Positions 28,701-40,320 of a stretch of DNA of 64,000 bases are shown here, one piece after another. Under the pieces are notes generated by a model. The model saw only the letters and a program-made list of their open reading frames with translations. It had not been told where the DNA came from and ran no database searches. Source of the stretch: Mycobacterium florentinum (GTDB lineage Bacteria > Actinomycetota > Actinomycetes > Mycobacteriales > Mycobacteriaceae); assembly GCF_010730355.1 (NCBI RefSeq), contig NZ_AP022576.1:5580001-5644000 (forward strand), written 5' to 3'. How positions within the stretch are numbered: the first letter of the stretch is position 1; every line of letters starts with the position of its first letter. A program made the translations under genes and the position numbers.

Positions 28701-31700
28701 GCATCGCCGCACTGTTTTCCACCCTGCTCGGCCACGACCGGGTAGGTGTCGACGACTCGTTCTTCGATTTGGGTGGCCACTCCCTGGTGGCCACCAAGCT
28801 GGTCACCGCGATCCGCTCGGATTGCGGTGTGGAGCTTGGCATTCGCGACATCTTCGAGCTTGCGACGGTGGGCCGTCTGGCCGAGCGGGTCGACCAGACG
28901 GGGTCCGGCACGCTGGTCGAGTCGCGGCCCAAGCTGATCGCGACCGCTCACGAAGAGCCCCAGCCGCTCTCGGCGTCACAGCTGCGCAGCTGGTTCGCGT
29001 ACCGCATCGACGGGCCCAGCTGGGTCAACAACATCCCCTTCGCCGCGAAGCTGAGCGGGCCGTGGGATATCGAGGCGCTGATCGCCGCCATCGGCGACGT
29101 CGTCGCCCGTCACGAAATCCTGCGCACCAGCTACGTCGAAATCGACGGTGTGCCCTATCAAGTGGTCAATCCGGCCGGTGACCTGCCGATCCGCCGGGCT
29201 GCCTTCGACGGTGCTGAGAAGGACAGCGAAGCGTGGCTGACCGAGCAACTGGACGCCGAGCGTCAGCACTGCTTCGAGCTTGACAGCGAGCGACCGATCC
29301 GGGTCGCCCTGCTGCGCGCCGGCGTTGACACCGACGAACATGTGATGTCCTTCGTGGTCCATCACATCGCCTCCGACCACTGGTCGGCCGGCGTGCTGTT
29401 CTCCAATGTCCTTGACGCCTATCGGGCTCGGCGTTCGGGTGAGGCGCCGTCCTGGGCACCGCTTCGGGTTCAGTACGCCGACTACGCGGTATGGCAGAGC
29501 GCGTTCCTGGGTGACGCCGGTGGCCAGGAGTCCGCAATTGCCAGCGAGCAGCGCGAGTACTGGACACGGCAACTGGCCGGAATGCCGGAGGACACCGGGC
29601 TGCGGCCGGACTTCGCCCGCCGGCCGGTGCCCAGCGGTGCGGGCGAATCCGTCGCGTTCCGCATCGACTCGGCCACCCGCGGCAAGCTTGCCGAATTGTG
29701 CCGCGAGTTGGGCATCACCGAATTCATGCTGCTGCAAACGGCCGTCGCGGTGGTGCTGCACAAGGCCGGTGGCGGCGTGGACATTCCGTTGGGCACTCCG
29801 GTTGCCGGACGTACCGAGGCCGAATTGGACCAGCTGATCGGCTTTTTCGTCAACATCCTGGTACTGCGCAACAACCTCGACGGCAATCCGACGCTGCGCG
29901 AGGCGCTGGCCCGCGCGCGTGAGACGGCGCTGGCGGCCTACGCCCACCAGGATCTGCCGTTCGACCGGGTGGTCGACAGCGTGAGCCCGGTGCGTTCGCT
30001 ATCGCGCAACCCGTTGTTCCAGGTCGTGGTGCACGTCCGCGATCACCTGCCCGCCACCCGGGTCATCGATGCGGGCCTGGACGCCCGCGACGGCGAGGAC
30101 ACGGTGATCACCTCGCTGGACCCGGTTTTCGACATGGCGCATGCCGACCTCAGCGTCAACTTCTTGGGCACCGACGGCGCGGACGGCACCGGATACAACT
30201 GCGACGTCATCTACCGCACCGAGCTGTACAGCCGGTCCACCATCGAGCGGTTGGCCGGCTGGCTGGCCCGGATCATCAGCGAGTTCGCCGACAACGTCGA
30301 CCAAACACTGCGCGACGTTGCGGTGATCGATGACGACGAGCAGCGCCGCATCGTCGACGAGTGGAGCCGCGGTGCTCGGGCGCCACACGACCGGCCGCGC
30401 ACCATTCCCGAATTGCTGGCTCCCAGCCGGAGTTGGGGTGCCGACCGGATCGCGGTGCGCTGCGGTAGTGAGCAGCTCGATTACCCTGCGCTGCACCGCC
30501 GCTCGGACAACCTGGCGGCGCTGCTCGCCGAACACGGGGTGACCCCGGGGTCGCTGGTCGGGCTCTCGACTCGGCGCGGCATCGACATGGTGGTGGCGCT
30601 GGTGGCCATCATGAAAGCCGGTGGCGGTTACTTCCCGATCGATCCCGGCTATCCATTGATGCGCAAGCAATTCATGCTCGACGACGTCGTGCCGCCGGTG
30701 GTGCTGGCGACGGCCGAAGCCGCGGACAGCACGCCGGAAGTGCCCGGTGTCACGGTGATTTCGCTGGATGACCCGCAGGTACGTGCGGTGGTGGAGAGCG
30801 GCGACGCGGCGCCGCCGGCGAGCGCACCCCATCCTGACGACCCGATGTATTTGGTGTTCACGTCCGGGTCCACCGGCAAGCCGAAGGGCGCGGTGGGCAC
30901 GCATCGGTCGATGTCGGCCCGGCTCGATTGGCAGTTGCGGCATTACCCGCCGTGCGCCAACGACATTCGCCTGGCGCAGGCCTCGATCACCTTCCTCGAG
31001 GGCGGTATGGAGATGCTGGCCGGCCTGGCGGCCGGGGCCACGATGATCCTCGCCGACGACGCCGAGCACCGCGATGCCGAAGCCCTCGGGGCGTTGATGG
31101 ACCGCCATTCGGTGGCGCAGGTGACGGCGGTGCCGAGCCTGGTCTCGGCATTGGTCGACACCCGGCCCGATGTGGTGCGATCCCTGTCGCGGCTGGTCTG
31201 CGGCGGCGAGCCGGTGAGCATGTCGCTGTTGGAGCGGCTGGTGGCCGTGTGTGGCGACGCCGCGGACATTCAGCTGTTGAACAACATCGGCTCCACCGAG
31301 ACCTCCGGCGCGGTGTCGCGCGGGCCGCTCGGTCTGCCGAATCCGTTGGTGGGCAAGCCGGTACCGGGTGGCGACGCTTTCCTGCTCGATGAGGGTCTGC
31401 GCCCGGTGCCGGTCGGTGTGGTCGGCGAACTGTACTACGCCGGCGACCAGCTGGCCCGCGGCTACTGGAAGCGCCCCGGTCTGACCGCGACGCGATTCGT
31501 CGCCAATCCGTATGCGCTGGAACCCGGTTCGCGGCTGTACCGCAGTGGCGACCTGGCCCGGTGGACCGAGGATGGGCAGCTGGAGTTCGCCGGCCGGATC
31601 GACCACCAGGTCAACGTGCGTGGTTTCCGGATCGAGTTGGGTGAGCTCGAGGCCGCATTGACCGCGGCCGACGGCGTGGCCTCGGCGGCGGCCCGCACCT

Positions 31701-32302
31701 GGGAGGTGCACGGCGGTCTCTCGCTGGCCGGATATGTGGTGCCGCAGCGACCGATCGTCGGCGACGCCGAGAAGGCGGCCTTCGCGGGCGCGGTGCGTGC
31801 GGCGATCGCGACGACGCTGCCGGGATACATGATGCCCTCGTCGCTGACCGTGCTCGACGCGATGCCCAAGACCGACTCGGGCAAGCTGAACCGGCCCGGG
31901 CTGCCCAAGCCGGCGGTCAGCACGGGTGGACAGATCGAGCCGCCGCGCACCGACACCGAGCGGGCCCTGGCGACGGTGTTCGCCGAACTGCTGTCGACCC
32001 CGCAGGTCGGACGGTTCGACGACTTCTTCGCCCTCGGCGGCGACAGCATCCTCTCGGTGCAGCTGTCGGCGCGGGCCCGCGCGGCCGGCCTGTCGGTCAG
32101 CCCGCGCATGGTCTTCGAGCATCCCACGGTAGAGCAGCTGGCGGCCGCCCTGGACGCTCTGGGCGACGGGCAGACCGATTCGGATCAGGCCGACGTGCCG
32201 GCCGACACCCGCTTCGAGCCGATGACCGCGTCCGGACTGTCGGCCGACGATCTGGCCGCCGTGTCGCAGCTGTGGTCGTCGTCGCGCGACGGCACGTCAT
32301 GA
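25718..32302 (+). CDS. mbtE: MbtE, two-module non-ribosomal peptide synthetase (C-A-PCP-C-A-PCP)
   Basis: A 2194-residue NRPS. Module 1: condensation domain ([11 protein letters not shown] near 175), adenylation domain ([14 protein letters not shown] near 626; [11 protein letters not shown] near 768) and carrier ([12 protein letters not shown] near 1016). Module 2: condensation ([12 protein letters not shown] near 1214), adenylation ([12 protein letters not shown] near 1712) and carrier ([12 protein letters not shown], Ser 2110). As I recall, M. tuberculosis MbtE is about 1680 residues with one adenylation domain, so this enzyme has an extra A-PCP unit of about 510 residues. The first A domain has the usual substrate-anchoring Asp ([10 protein letters not shown]); the second reads [10 protein letters not shown], lacking it. 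GTG start one base after mbtD; stop overlaps mbtF. Confidence 0.93.
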   Translation: MTDTSNASARLDEKRLELLRRKIAERGLARPEAAGTVATFDEPRMSGGQHRMWFVQSVDPDSALLNVCVSYRVTGTVDVARLGDAVNAVAARHRVLHTTYETDSDGLPYPVIRADLRPDWAEHDLSGLAEQSRRLRLDVLAQRDFCRPFDLAKDSPLRVTVARLSADELILLFTAHHIAWDDGSWAPFFADLTRAYTDPDGFAAAPAAPAPAVEPAFADAPSHQEDADYWRPLISNLPEPLELPGANGSVVPSTWRAQRTTTRLPADVVDRVAVLARDTGATPYMVLMSAFAALIQRYTQSSDFLVAVPVLNRGVGTEDAIGYYGNTVVIRLQPHSHQTFRELLTQTRDSAVGAFAHSRADLDWLVRESNPDRRHGADRMTRVSFGQRDADGPGFCPPGVQCARAELRGHFNQLPLSFMVELERCANGGGLVEAEYLVEVLDRPLVEQLLRHYVVLLDSALGNPDKALSACALMSDEDAEWLRRMSTGEEFSTPAATLPELVSRRAAQTPDAIAVGYEGRNYTYREIDEESNRLAHWLIEQGIGTEDRVALLLDKSPELVITALGILKAGAVYMPVDPTYPQERISFILGDADAKLVLREPVSGLSNYPVTAPELIRPLSPHNTAYLIYTSGSTGLPKGVPVPHAPIAEYFVWFGDEYQIDATESLLQVASPSFDVSMGEIFGTLIMGARLVIPRPDGLRDIGYLTDLLSREGITSMHFVPSLLGLFLSLPGVNQWRSLRRVPIGGEALPGEIADKFHATFDALLYNFYGPTETVVNCTSYPVQGTQGTRIVPIGRPKINTQVYLLDDALQPVPVGVIGEIYIAGTHVAQGYHRRPGLTAERFVADPNTAGGRMYRSGDLARRNADGDIEFVGRADEQVKIRGFRIELGEIAAAISVDPSVGQAVVLAVDLPRLGKSLVGYVTPAPDCGTESVDVERIRARVAAALPDYMTPAGYVVLDEIPITAHQKIDRTALPQPEIAAGAEYRDPTTPTERRIAALFSTLLGHDRVGVDDSFFDLGGHSLVATKLVTAIRSDCGVELGIRDIFELATVGRLAERVDQTGSGTLVESRPKLIATAHEEPQPLSASQLRSWFAYRIDGPSWVNNIPFAAKLSGPWDIEALIAAIGDVVARHEILRTSYVEIDGVPYQVVNPAGDLPIRRAAFDGAEKDSEAWLTEQLDAERQHCFELDSERPIRVALLRAGVDTDEHVMSFVVHHIASDHWSAGVLFSNVLDAYRARRSGEAPSWAPLRVQYADYAVWQSAFLGDAGGQESAIASEQREYWTRQLAGMPEDTGLRPDFARRPVPSGAGESVAFRIDSATRGKLAELCRELGITEFMLLQTAVAVVLHKAGGGVDIPLGTPVAGRTEAELDQLIGFFVNILVLRNNLDGNPTLREALARARETALAAYAHQDLPFDRVVDSVSPVRSLSRNPLFQVVVHVRDHLPATRVIDAGLDARDGEDTVITSLDPVFDMAHADLSVNFLGTDGADGTGYNCDVIYRTELYSRSTIERLAGWLARIISEFADNVDQTLRDVAVIDDDEQRRIVDEWSRGARAPHDRPRTIPELLAPSRSWGADRIAVRCGSEQLDYPALHRRSDNLAALLAEHGVTPGSLVGLSTRRGIDMVVALVAIMKAGGGYFPIDPGYPLMRKQFMLDDVVPPVVLATAEAADSTPEVPGVTVISLDDPQVRAVVESGDAAPPASAPHPDDPMYLVFTSGSTGKPKGAVGTHRSMSARLDWQLRHYPPCANDIRLAQASITFLEGGMEMLAGLAAGATMILADDAEHRDAEALGALMDRHSVAQVTAVPSLVSALVDTRPDVVRSLSRLVCGGEPVSMSLLERLVAVCGDAADIQLLNNIGSTETSGAVSRGPLGLPNPLVGKPVPGGDAFLLDEGLRPVPVGVVGELYYAGDQLARGYWKRPGLTATRFVANPYALEPGSRLYRSGDLARWTEDGQLEFAGRIDHQVNVRGFRIELGELEAALTAADGVASAAARTWEVHGGLSLAGYVVPQRPIVGDAEKAAFAGAVRAAIATTLPGYMMPSSLTVLDAMPKTDSGKLNRPGLPKPAVSTGGQIEPPRTDTERALATVFAELLSTPQVGRFDDFFALGGDSILSVQLSARARAAGLSVSPRMVFEHPTVEQLAAALDALGDGQTDSDQADVPADTRFEPMTASGLSADDLAAVSQLWSSSRDGTS

Positions 32303-35300
32303 CCGCTACCAAAACCGATGTCGCACCCGACATCGAGGACGTGATGGCGTTGAGCCCCCTGCAAGAGGGCTTGTATTCGCTGAGCGCGCTCACCGAATTC
32401 GTCGAAGGTGAAGCGGCCGACGATCCATACGTGATCGGGATGGCCGCAGACATCTCCGGTGTACTCGACGCCGAGCTGTTACGCGACTGCGCGTCAAAAT
32501 TGTTGGCCAGACACCCGAATCTGCGGGCCAGCTTCTTCAGCCGGGGGATTGCGCGTCCGGTGCAGATCGTGCCGTCTCGGGTCGAATTGCCGTGGCGAGT
32601 GGTCCAGGCCGCACCCGAGGATGTGCAGGCGCTGGAGGAGGCCGAACGCCGGCGACCGTTCAATCTAGAACGGGGGCCGGCCATTCGGTTCCTGCTGATC
32701 GAATTGCCCGGCCCACAATGGCGTTTGGTGATCACCGCGCACCACATCGTGATCGACGGCTGGTCGTTGCCCGTATTCGTCAACGAGCTGATGATCTTGT
32801 ACGGGGCCGGGGGAGACCCGGCGGCGTTGCCCGTTGCGCCGCGGCCGTACCGCGATTACATCGGTTGGCTGGCCAGCCGCGATCCCGAAGCAAGTCAACA
32901 GGTTTGGCGCCAGCACCTGGCCGGCCTGCCCGGCCCCACCAAGCTGGCGGCTTCGCTTGGTTCGGCCGAGGCGGCCGACGGGCAGCAGGCCGGCTTGCCG
33001 CGCAGCACCGAACTGCGGTTGCCGGCCGAGGACGCCGAGCGACTCGTCGACGGCACCCGCTCGCGCGGGATCACCGTCAACACTCTGATGCAAATGGCCT
33101 GGGCCCTGGTGTTGTCGCGGCTGACCGACACCCATGACGTGGTCTTCGGGGTCACCGTCTCCGGCCGACCACCCGAACTTGCCGGCGTCGAGACGATGAT
33201 CGGACTGTTCATCAACACGGTGCCGATGCGGGTCCGGCTCGACGCGGCCGCCGCCGTCGGCGACCAATGCCGTGCGGTGCAGCGCAACGCCGCGCTGCTG
33301 CGCGAGCACGGTTTTCTCGGGCATGCGCAGTTGCGGGCCATCGGTGGCGTGGGGGAGATGTTCGACACGCTGCTCGTCTACGAGAACTTCCCGTTGGGCG
33401 GCCTGGTCGCCGGCGGCGAATTGACCGCCGGCAGTGCGAAATTCCGGCCGGCCGCGCTGCAGAGCCTGTCCCACTTCCCGGTCGCGATCGCCGCCCACCT
33501 GGAGGGGCGCGAGCTGGTGGTGTTGGTCGAGGTGCTCGACGGCGCGTTGGGGGGCACCACCGCCGAGTTGTTGGGCCGGCGAGTGCTGACCACCGCCGAG
33601 CGACTGCTGCAGGCCTGGGAGCGCCCGCTGCGTGAGGTCAGCGTCCTCTTCGACGACGAGGCAGTGACGGCCGCGACAGCATCAGCCCCGCCGGCGCGCG
33701 GGATCCACACCCGGTTCGCCGAGGTCGCGGCCGAGTCACCCGACAACGTCGCGATCAGCTGGGCGGGTGGCGCGCTGCGCTACCGCGAGGTCGACGACCT
33801 CGCCAACGCGCTGGCCGCGCGGCTGGCCGAGCGCGGGGTGAAGCGCGAAACCCCGGTGGCCATCCGGCTTTTCCGTGGCCCGGAGTACATCGTCGCGATC
33901 CTCGCGGTGCTCAAGGCCGGCGGGATGTGCGTGCCGATGGAGCCGGGTTTTCCTCCCGAACGGGTGGAGTCGATTCTGCGCCAAACCGGGGCATCGATCA
34001 TCGTCGACGAGGAACTGCTGGCGGCCGGGGGACCCACCGCCGCCGGCTTCCAACCGGTCGACGTGCCGCCGGAGCAGGCCGCGTATGTCGTGTTCACCTC
34101 GGGGACAACGGGAGAACCCAAGGGCGTCATAGGAACTCACGCGGCAGTCGGCGCGTATGCCGACGATCATCTGGACGCCGTGTTGCGGCCCGCGGCCACC
34201 CGGTTGGGTCGCCCGCTGCGCATCGCACACGCATGGTCGTTCGCGTTCGACGCCGCCTGGCAACCGTTGGTCGCACTGCTCGACGGCCACGGTGTGCACG
34301 TCATCGACGAGCCGACCCAGACCGACGCCGAGGCCGTTGTCGCGGCGATCGGCGCGCACGGCGTCGACATGATCGACACCACGCCGTCGATGTTCGCCCA
34401 ACTCACCGCCTGCGGCTTGCTCACGACGGTTCCGCTGGCAGCGCTGGCGCTGGGCGGCGAAGCGCTCGGTAAGTCGGCGTGGGCCCTGATCCGTAACGAA
34501 TGCGCACGAACTGGATTGCGCGCCTACAACTGTTACGGCCCAACCGAAACCACCGTCGAGGCGGTAGTGGCCGACATCGCGGAGTATGACGAGCCGTCGA
34601 TCGGACGGCCGACCCGGCACACCCGCGGTTACGTGCTGGACTCGGGGCTGCGCCCGGTGCCCGTCGGGGCGACCGGCGAGCTCTACCTGGCCGGCGCGCA
34701 GTTGGCCCGCGGTTATCTGGGCCGCCCGGGGGAGACGAGCCACCGATTCCTTGCCGATCCGTTCGCCGCCGGAGAGCGGATGTACCGCACCGGCGATTTG
34801 GTGCGTCGCGGGCCCGACGGCTCACTGCAATACGTGGGGCGCGCCGACGCGCAGGTGAAGATTCGCGGCTACCGGGTCGAGCCCGGTGAGATCGCCGCGG
34901 CGCTCGAATCCCACCCCGCCGTCCAGCACGCCGGCGTGCTGGTGCGGCGGCTGCAAACCGGAGCACGGCTGACCGCCTATGTGGTGATCGCCCAAGCGGC
35001 GGTGCGCAAGCCGTCGGCGGCCGAGCTGCGCGGCATGCTCGGTATCCGGTTGCCGCGCTACATGATTCCGCAGCGCATTATCACGGTCGACGAAATTCCG
35101 CTGACCGCCAACGGCAAGCTGGACGAAGCCGCGCTGAGCGCATTCGATGCGGCCGAGGCCACCGAAACCGGGGCCGGGCCCGAGACGCCCACGGAAGTCG
35201 CACTGGCCGAACTGCTTTCGGAGCTGCTGCACCAACCTCGGGTCGACGTCGCCGCGGACTTCCTGCAGCTGGGCCTGGACAGCATCATGGCGCTGTCGGT

Positions 35301-36714
35301 AGTGCAGGCGGCGCGGGCGCGGGGTCTCGCGCTGCGCGCCAGGCTCATCCTCGAATGCGCCAACATCCGGGAACTGGCAGAGGCGATCGATTCCGAAAAT
35401 GAGTCTGCTGCAACCGAATTCGAAGACAGCGTCGGGCCCATGCCGGTGCTGCCGAACGGGCGCTGGCTCTACGAATACGGCGAGCCGCGCCGGCTCGCGC
35501 AGACCGAAGCGATCCGGCTACCCGACGGCGTCAGCCGCGAACAGCTCGATGCCGCACTGGCCAGCATCGTTGCCGGGCACGAGGTGCTGCGTACGCGACT
35601 GGACCGCGCCACCATGACGCTGGTTGCGGCGCAGGCGACCGAGGCTCTCATCGACGAGGTGCCGGTCTCGGAGGACCTGCAAGCCGTGGTTCCCGGGCAC
35701 GTCGCCGGCGCTCTCGACCGGCTTGACCCCGAGCGCGGGGTGATGCTGGCCGCGGTGTGGCTTCGCCCACCGACCGGAGCGAGTGTTCTGCTGCTGGCCG
35801 CCCACGTGTTGGCGATGGATCCGGCGTCCTGGCGGGTAGTTCTCGGCGAATTGGACACCGCGCTAACGGCATTGGGCACCGGTCACTCGCCCGCACCGAT
35901 CCGCGAGCACACCAGCTACCGGCGCTGGGCCGGTGCGCTGGCCGAGCGCGCCGAGCGGCTGGACACCGCGCAGTTCTGGGCCGCGCAGCTCGAAGGCGAC
36001 GATCCCAATCTCGGTGCCCGACGGGTGGATCCGGGCCGCGACCGGGCCCGCGATCTGATCGTGGGCATAGTGGCCGCCGATGCGGACACCACCCACCGGC
36101 TGCTGGATTCCGGCCTGCCGCTGCCCCATCTGCTGGTGGCCGCCACGGCGGCGACGGTGACGCGCTGGCGCCAGCTGAGAGACCAGGCCACGCCGCCGCC
36201 GCTGCTGGCACTGGAAACCCACGGCCGCGCAGACGGTTTGGTAGACGAGCCCGGCGCGCACACCATCGACACCGGTGACACGATCGGACTGCTCAGTTCC
36301 ATCTATCCGGTGCGGGTGGCCTCGGCGGACCCGCGGCGGGTCGGGGAGCAGTTGGCGGCCATCCCGGGTGACGGGCTCGACTACGGGTTGCTGCGCTATC
36401 TGCGCACCGACACCGCCGCGCGCCTGGCCCCGCTGCCCGGTCCGCAGCTGCTGCTGAACTATCTCGGTGCCGCCCACACCGGAGGCGGGACCGTCCTGAA
36501 GCCGGAGCGCGAACTGCTGGCCGGGGTATCGCCACAGCCGGAACCGGATCTGGCGGTGCGCCACGAACTCACGATCATGGCCACCGTGCTGCCATTCGAC
36601 GGGCAGCGTGTCCTGGCCGCGCAGTGGCGCGCGCTGCCCGATATTCTCGACGACGCGGACATCTCTGCGTTGCAACAACTTTGGATTGAAGCACTGCGGG
36701 AGGTGGTGACATGA
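32299..36714 (+). CDS. mbtF: MbtF, NRPS adding the terminal lysine (C-A-PCP-E/C-like)
   Basis: A 1471-residue NRPS (M. tuberculosis MbtF about 1461). Condensation domain with [12 protein letters not shown] (about 147), adenylation domain with [12 protein letters not shown] (about 596), [10 protein letters not shown] and [11 protein letters not shown] (about 744), carrier with LGLDSIMAL (Ser 995), then a 430-residue epimerase/condensation-like terminal domain. In that last domain the HHxxxDG motif is degenerate ([12 protein letters not shown]). In mycobactin the final lysine is cyclised to a seven-membered ring on release, and this terminal domain is the candidate catalyst. ATGA overlaps join it to mbtE and mbtG. 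Confidence 0.94.
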   Translation: MTATKTDVAPDIEDVMALSPLQEGLYSLSALTEFVEGEAADDPYVIGMAADISGVLDAELLRDCASKLLARHPNLRASFFSRGIARPVQIVPSRVELPWRVVQAAPEDVQALEEAERRRPFNLERGPAIRFLLIELPGPQWRLVITAHHIVIDGWSLPVFVNELMILYGAGGDPAALPVAPRPYRDYIGWLASRDPEASQQVWRQHLAGLPGPTKLAASLGSAEAADGQQAGLPRSTELRLPAEDAERLVDGTRSRGITVNTLMQMAWALVLSRLTDTHDVVFGVTVSGRPPELAGVETMIGLFINTVPMRVRLDAAAAVGDQCRAVQRNAALLREHGFLGHAQLRAIGGVGEMFDTLLVYENFPLGGLVAGGELTAGSAKFRPAALQSLSHFPVAIAAHLEGRELVVLVEVLDGALGGTTAELLGRRVLTTAERLLQAWERPLREVSVLFDDEAVTAATASAPPARGIHTRFAEVAAESPDNVAISWAGGALRYREVDDLANALAARLAERGVKRETPVAIRLFRGPEYIVAILAVLKAGGMCVPMEPGFPPERVESILRQTGASIIVDEELLAAGGPTAAGFQPVDVPPEQAAYVVFTSGTTGEPKGVIGTHAAVGAYADDHLDAVLRPAATRLGRPLRIAHAWSFAFDAAWQPLVALLDGHGVHVIDEPTQTDAEAVVAAIGAHGVDMIDTTPSMFAQLTACGLLTTVPLAALALGGEALGKSAWALIRNECARTGLRAYNCYGPTETTVEAVVADIAEYDEPSIGRPTRHTRGYVLDSGLRPVPVGATGELYLAGAQLARGYLGRPGETSHRFLADPFAAGERMYRTGDLVRRGPDGSLQYVGRADAQVKIRGYRVEPGEIAAALESHPAVQHAGVLVRRLQTGARLTAYVVIAQAAVRKPSAAELRGMLGIRLPRYMIPQRIITVDEIPLTANGKLDEAALSAFDAAEATETGAGPETPTEVALAELLSELLHQPRVDVAADFLQLGLDSIMALSVVQAARARGLALRARLILECANIRELAEAIDSENESAATEFEDSVGPMPVLPNGRWLYEYGEPRRLAQTEAIRLPDGVSREQLDAALASIVAGHEVLRTRLDRATMTLVAAQATEALIDEVPVSEDLQAVVPGHVAGALDRLDPERGVMLAAVWLRPPTGASVLLLAAHVLAMDPASWRVVLGELDTALTALGTGHSPAPIREHTSYRRWAGALAERAERLDTAQFWAAQLEGDDPNLGARRVDPGRDRARDLIVGIVAADADTTHRLLDSGLPLPHLLVAATAATVTRWRQLRDQATPPPLLALETHGRADGLVDEPGAHTIDTGDTIGLLSSIYPVRVASADPRRVGEQLAAIPGDGLDYGLLRYLRTDTAARLAPLPGPQLLLNYLGAAHTGGGTVLKPERELLAGVSPQPEPDLAVRHELTIMATVLPFDGQRVLAAQWRALPDILDDADISALQQLWIEALREVVT

Positions 36715-37991
36715 GCACGTTAGCGATCCTGGGCGCCGGCGCCAAGGCGGTGGCCGTCGCGGCCAAGGCCAAGGCATTGCGCGACATGGGCGTCGAGGTC
36801 CCCGACGTCATCGCCGTCGAACGCACCGGGGTCGGGGCGAACTGGCAGGCGAGCGGCGGCTGGACCGACGGTGCGCACCGGCTGGGTACCAGCCCGGAAA
36901 AGGACGTCGGTTTCCCCTACCGGTCGGCGCTGGTGCCGCGCCGCAACGGCGAGCTCGACGAGCTGATGATGCGGTACAGTTGGCAGTCCTATCTGATCGC
37001 GACGGCGTCGTTCGCCGAGTGGATCGATCGGGGCAGACCCGCTCCGCCGCACCGCAAATGGAGCCAGTACCTGGGTTGGGTCGCCGACCAGGTCGGCATG
37101 CAAGTGGTGCACGGCGAAGTCGACGGGCTCGGCGTCATCGGCGACCGCTGGGCGCTGCACACCCACGAGACCACCGTGCACGCGGATGCGTTGATGATCA
37201 CCGGGCCGGGCCAGGCGGAGAAATCACTGCTGCCCGGCAACCCGCGAATGATGTCGATCGCCCAGTTCTGGGACCGCGCCGCCGGCCACGACCGCATCAC
37301 CGCCGAGCGGGTCGCGGTGATCGGCGGCGGTGAGACGGCCGCCTCGATGCTCAATGAGCTTTTCCGGCACCGGGTTTCGACAATCACGGTCATCTCGCCG
37401 CAGGTGACGCTGTTCACCCGGGGCGAGAGTTTCTTCGAGAACTCGTTGTTCTCCGATCCCACCGACTGGACCGCGCTGACGCTGGACGAGCGCCGCGACG
37501 CGCTGTCGCGCACCGACCGCGGCGTGTTCTCGGCGAATGTGCAAGAAGCGCTGCTGGCCGACGACCGCATCCGCCATCTGCGCGGCCGGGTCGCGCACGC
37601 GGTGGGCCGCGACGGGCAGATCCGGCTGACGCTGTCCACCAACCGGTTCAGCGAGAACCTGGAGACGGTGCATGGTTTCGACCTCGTCATCGACGGCTCC
37701 GGCGCCGACGCGCTCTGGTTCACCTCACTGTTCAGCCAGGACGCGCTCGACACGCTCGAACTGGGTCTGGGTGGACAGCTGGACTCCGAGCGCCTGCAGG
37801 AGGGGATCGGCTACGACCTGTCCCTGTCCGAGGTGACCCCCAAGTTGTTCCTGCCCACCCTGTCCGGCCTCACCCAGGGGCCCGGATTTCCCAACCTGAG
37901 CTGTCTCGGCCTGCTGTCGGACCGGGTGCTGGGGTCCTGGGTCGGTCCGGCAGGTTTGTCCAGATACCAAGCGATGGTGGAGAAACGATGA
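36711..37991 (+). CDS. mbtG: MbtG, lysine N6-monooxygenase
   Basis: A 426-residue FAD- and NADPH-dependent N-hydroxylase that makes the hydroxamate iron ligands of mycobactin. FAD motif [19 protein letters not shown] at the N terminus, [33 protein letters not shown], an NADPH motif [18 protein letters not shown] and the C-terminal [25 protein letters not shown] all match the family, with a length like the M. tuberculosis enzyme. The start overlaps mbtF and the stop overlaps mbtH (both ATGA). Confidence 0.96.
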   Translation: MSTLAILGAGAKAVAVAAKAKALRDMGVEVPDVIAVERTGVGANWQASGGWTDGAHRLGTSPEKDVGFPYRSALVPRRNGELDELMMRYSWQSYLIATASFAEWIDRGRPAPPHRKWSQYLGWVADQVGMQVVHGEVDGLGVIGDRWALHTHETTVHADALMITGPGQAEKSLLPGNPRMMSIAQFWDRAAGHDRITAERVAVIGGGETAASMLNELFRHRVSTITVISPQVTLFTRGESFFENSLFSDPTDWTALTLDERRDALSRTDRGVFSANVQEALLADDRIRHLRGRVAHAVGRDGQIRLTLSTNRFSENLETVHGFDLVIDGSGADALWFTSLFSQDALDTLELGLGGQLDSERLQEGIGYDLSLSEVTPKLFLPTLSGLTQGPGFPNLSCLGLLSDRVLGSWVGPAGLSRYQAMVEKR

Positions 37992-38215
37992 GCACTAACC
38001 CGTTCGACGACGACAACGGCACCTTCTTCGTGCTGGTCAATGACGAGGAGCAGCACAGCCTGTGGCCTGCCTTCGCCGAGGTCCCGGCGGGCTGGCGGGT
38101 GGTGTTCGGCGAAGCCAGCCGGGCCGAGTGCCTGGACTACGTCGAACAAAACTGGCCCGACATCCGGCCGAAGAGCCTGCGTGAGTCGATCGCCGGGAGC
38201 CGGTCGGCTGGTTAG
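37988..38215 (+). CDS. mbtH: MbtH, adenylation-domain partner protein
   Basis: A 75-residue founding-family MbtH protein. It has the family pattern [62 protein letters not shown], including the conserved tryptophans that pack on the NRPS adenylation domain. It assists MbtE and MbtF adenylation domains. Last gene of the operon; a small GCTGG/CCAGC stem-loop covers its stop codon at 38207-38220 and may help end transcription. Confidence 0.96.
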   Translation: MSTNPFDDDNGTFFVLVNDEEQHSLWPAFAEVPAGWRVVFGEASRAECLDYVEQNWPDIRPKSLRESIAGSRSAG

Positions 38216-38369
38216 CCAGCAAACCCAAAATTCTGGGCTGCTACACAGGTTGCGCACAGATTAATCGGCGATATCCCGCGTAGCATCTGTCACAAGGTGC
38301 ACAACTACACCATCTACACCAGGTGTGGGTGACATTCCCGTCACGACGCTGCACGCCGAAGGGGGAATC

Positions 38370-38885
38370 ATGAAATCCGTCAAAGCCATCGTGACAGGTG
38401 TGGCCGCCCTGGGTGCCCTGGGCGCCGCGGCCATCGGTGTCACTTCGATCGCCGCCGTCCCGGCCGCGCAAGTGCAGCTCGCGGCCGTCGGCGCACCGCT
38501 TCCGCAAGACCCACCGCCGCCCGTCCCGGTCCCCGCTGCCGACGTTCCGACCGCGGACCAGCTCACCGGCCTGCTGAACAGCCTCGCCGACCCGAGCGTG
38601 TCGTTCGCGAACAAGGGCAATCTGGTCGAAGGCGGCATCAGCGGAACCGCGGCACACATCGCGGACCACAAGTTGCAAAAGGCCGCCAAGAACGGCGACC
38701 TGCCGTTGACGTTCACCATCACCAACATTGCGCCGGGCGCGGCGGGAACGGTGACGGCGGACGTCGCGGTTTCCGGCCCGAAGCTGTCGAACCCGGTGAC
38801 GCAGAACGTCACGTTCGTCAACCAGGGCAGCTGGATGTTGTCGCGCGCCTCGGCGATGGAGCTGATTCAGGCCGCCGGGCAGTGA
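38370..38885 (+). CDS. cfp2: Cfp2/MTB12-family secreted antigen
   Basis: A 171-residue secreted protein. Signal peptide [33 protein letters not shown], then a Pro-rich segment, then the MTB12 domain: [90 protein letters not shown]. These agree closely with M. tuberculosis Rv2376c/CFP-2, also next to mbtH. The fold is a small NTF2-like or MTB12 beta-alpha domain; function unknown, an abundant culture-filtrate antigen. ATG 38370 follows AGGGGGAATC. Confidence 0.94.
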   Translation: MKSVKAIVTGVAALGALGAAAIGVTSIAAVPAAQVQLAAVGAPLPQDPPPPVPVPAADVPTADQLTGLLNSLADPSVSFANKGNLVEGGISGTAAHIADHKLQKAAKNGDLPLTFTITNIAPGAAGTVTADVAVSGPKLSNPVTQNVTFVNQGSWMLSRASAMELIQAAGQ

Positions 38886-38932
38886 GTAGCATCCGTCAAG
38901 TTGGCCCGGAGCGGGCCGCTAAAGGGGGAAAC

Positions 38933-39451
38933 GTGAAATCCGTAGCTATGAGCATGGCGGCGTTGGCCATCGTCGGCGGGGCGGCCGCCGGCATCGCGTC
39001 GGTCGCAGCGCCGGCGCCCGCGGTGCAGCTGGCCGCGGTTGGTGCGCCCTTACCGCAGGAGCCGCCGCCGCCTCCCGCGCCTGCGCCGGTGGGGCCGGGC
39101 CTGCCGACGGCCGATCAGTTGAGCAACCTCTGCATCCAGGCCACCGACCCGGGCGTGGGCTACTCCGTCAAGGTCGGGCTGGTCGAGAACGGCATCAATC
39201 CCGACGAGGGCCACGTTGCCGACCACGACCTGCGCAAGGCCTACCGGAACGGCAACTTCCCGGAGACCTTCACCGTGACGAACATCGTGCCGGCCGGGCC
39301 CAACACGGCCGCCGCCCAGGTGGCCATCGCGGGTCCGAAGTTCGCCGGGCCGGTCAACAAGCAGCTGGTGTTCGTTCAGCAGGGTGGCAACTGGGTGCTG
39401 CAGCACGACGCGGCACTGGCATTGCTGCAGGCCGCCAGCGCGGTGAACTAG
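38933..39451 (+). CDS. second Cfp2/MTB12-family secreted protein (tandem paralogue)
   Basis: A 172-residue paralogue directly after cfp2. The signal peptide (VKSVAMSMAALAIVGGAAAGIASVAAPAPA), the shared [17 protein letters not shown] linker and the MTB12 domain (PTADQLSNLCIQATDPGVGYSVKVGLVENGINP, ADHDLRKAYRNGNFPETFTVTNI, AGPKFAGPVNKQLVFVQQGGNWVLQHDAALALLQAAS) show it arose by duplication and then diverged. GTG 38933 follows AAAGGGGGAAAC, the same leader type as cfp2 (gap of 47 bases), so the two are probably one transcript. The stop overlaps that of the convergent sigma-factor gene by four bases. Confidence 0.88.
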   Translation: MKSVAMSMAALAIVGGAAAGIASVAAPAPAVQLAAVGAPLPQEPPPPPAPAPVGPGLPTADQLSNLCIQATDPGVGYSVKVGLVENGINPDEGHVADHDLRKAYRNGNFPETFTVTNIVPAGPNTAAAQVAIAGPKFAGPVNKQLVFVQQGGNWVLQHDAALALLQAASAVN

Positions 39452-40320
39452 CCGGATACAGCGCTCAGGTCGAGTCGGGCGATGCGCCGCGGGTCGGCCA
39501 GCACGTCGATCGCGGCGACCACGCCGTCGCGCACGATGAACGCCATGATCGAGGTGGGCCGGCCGGCGACGAACACCACCGCGCCGGCCGCCCCGTTGAT
39601 GGTTGCGGGGCGGACCTCGCGCTCGGGGCCCGCGTAGCCGCGGGCCAGCTGGGCCACCGACGACGCACCCTCGGCCCGGAAAAGCCCCGCGCCGGAACCG
39701 AAGTCACCGCGCAGCACGACATCGGGATGTAGCACCGATACCAGCCGGTCGAAGTCACCGGACCGCCCGGCCGCGAAGAAGGCGTCGACGACCTCGCGTT
39801 GCGCGGCGATGTCGGCGTCGGGAAGCGGGTCCGCCTCGTGGATGCGCCGGCGTGCCCGGCTGGCCAGCTTGCGGGTCGCCTCCGGGGTGCGGTCGACGAT
39901 CGGCGCGATCTGGTCGAACGGCACGGTGAAGACGTCGTGCAGGACGAACGCCAGCCGCTCCGCCGGCGCCAAGGTGTCCAGCACGACGAACAACGCCAGG
40001 CCCACCGCGTCGGCCAGCATCGCGCGGTGTTCGGGATCGAATTCGCCGTCGGCGTCCACGATCGGGTCCGGCAGCTGGGCGACCGGCTCCTCGCGATGAC
40101 GGGTGTGGCGGTCGCGCAAGGTGTTCAGGCAGATGCGGGCCACCACGGTGGTCAGCCAGGCGTCGAGGTTGGCGATGCCGTCGGTGGAGCCGCGGTTCAG
40201 CCGCAGCCACGCTTCCTGCACGGCGTCCTGGGCGTCGTCGACCGAACCCAGCATGCGGTAGGCGAGGGCGCCCAGCTGCGGCCGGGCCGCCTCGAAACGG
40301 GCTGTCAGCGAAGCCGTCAT
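39448..40320 (-). CDS. ECF sigma factor with SnoaL-like tail (ECF41 type)
   Basis: A 290-residue extracytoplasmic-function sigma factor. Region 2 is LGALAYRMLGSVDDAQDAVQEAWLRLNR with LDAWLTTVVARICLNTLRDRHTRHRE; region 4 is LDTLAPAERLAFVLHDVFTVPFDQIAPIVDRTPEATRKLASRARRRI. The C-terminal 110 residues (ADIAAQREVVDAFFAAGRSGDFDRLVSVLHPDVVLRGD) are a SnoaL/NTF2-like domain, the hallmark of ECF41, where it controls activity in place of a separate anti-sigma factor. The start overlaps the AhpD-family gene (ATGA). M. tuberculosis SigI and SigJ belong near here; orthology is not decided. Confidence 0.9.
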   Translation of the reverse strand: MTASLTARFEAARPQLGALAYRMLGSVDDAQDAVQEAWLRLNRGSTDGIANLDAWLTTVVARICLNTLRDRHTRHREEPVAQLPDPIVDADGEFDPEHRAMLADAVGLALFVVLDTLAPAERLAFVLHDVFTVPFDQIAPIVDRTPEATRKLASRARRRIHEADPLPDADIAAQREVVDAFFAAGRSGDFDRLVSVLHPDVVLRGDFGSGAGLFRAEGASSVAQLARGYAGPEREVRPATINGAAGAVVFVAGRPTSIMAFIVRDGVVAAIDVLADPRRIARLDLSAVSG

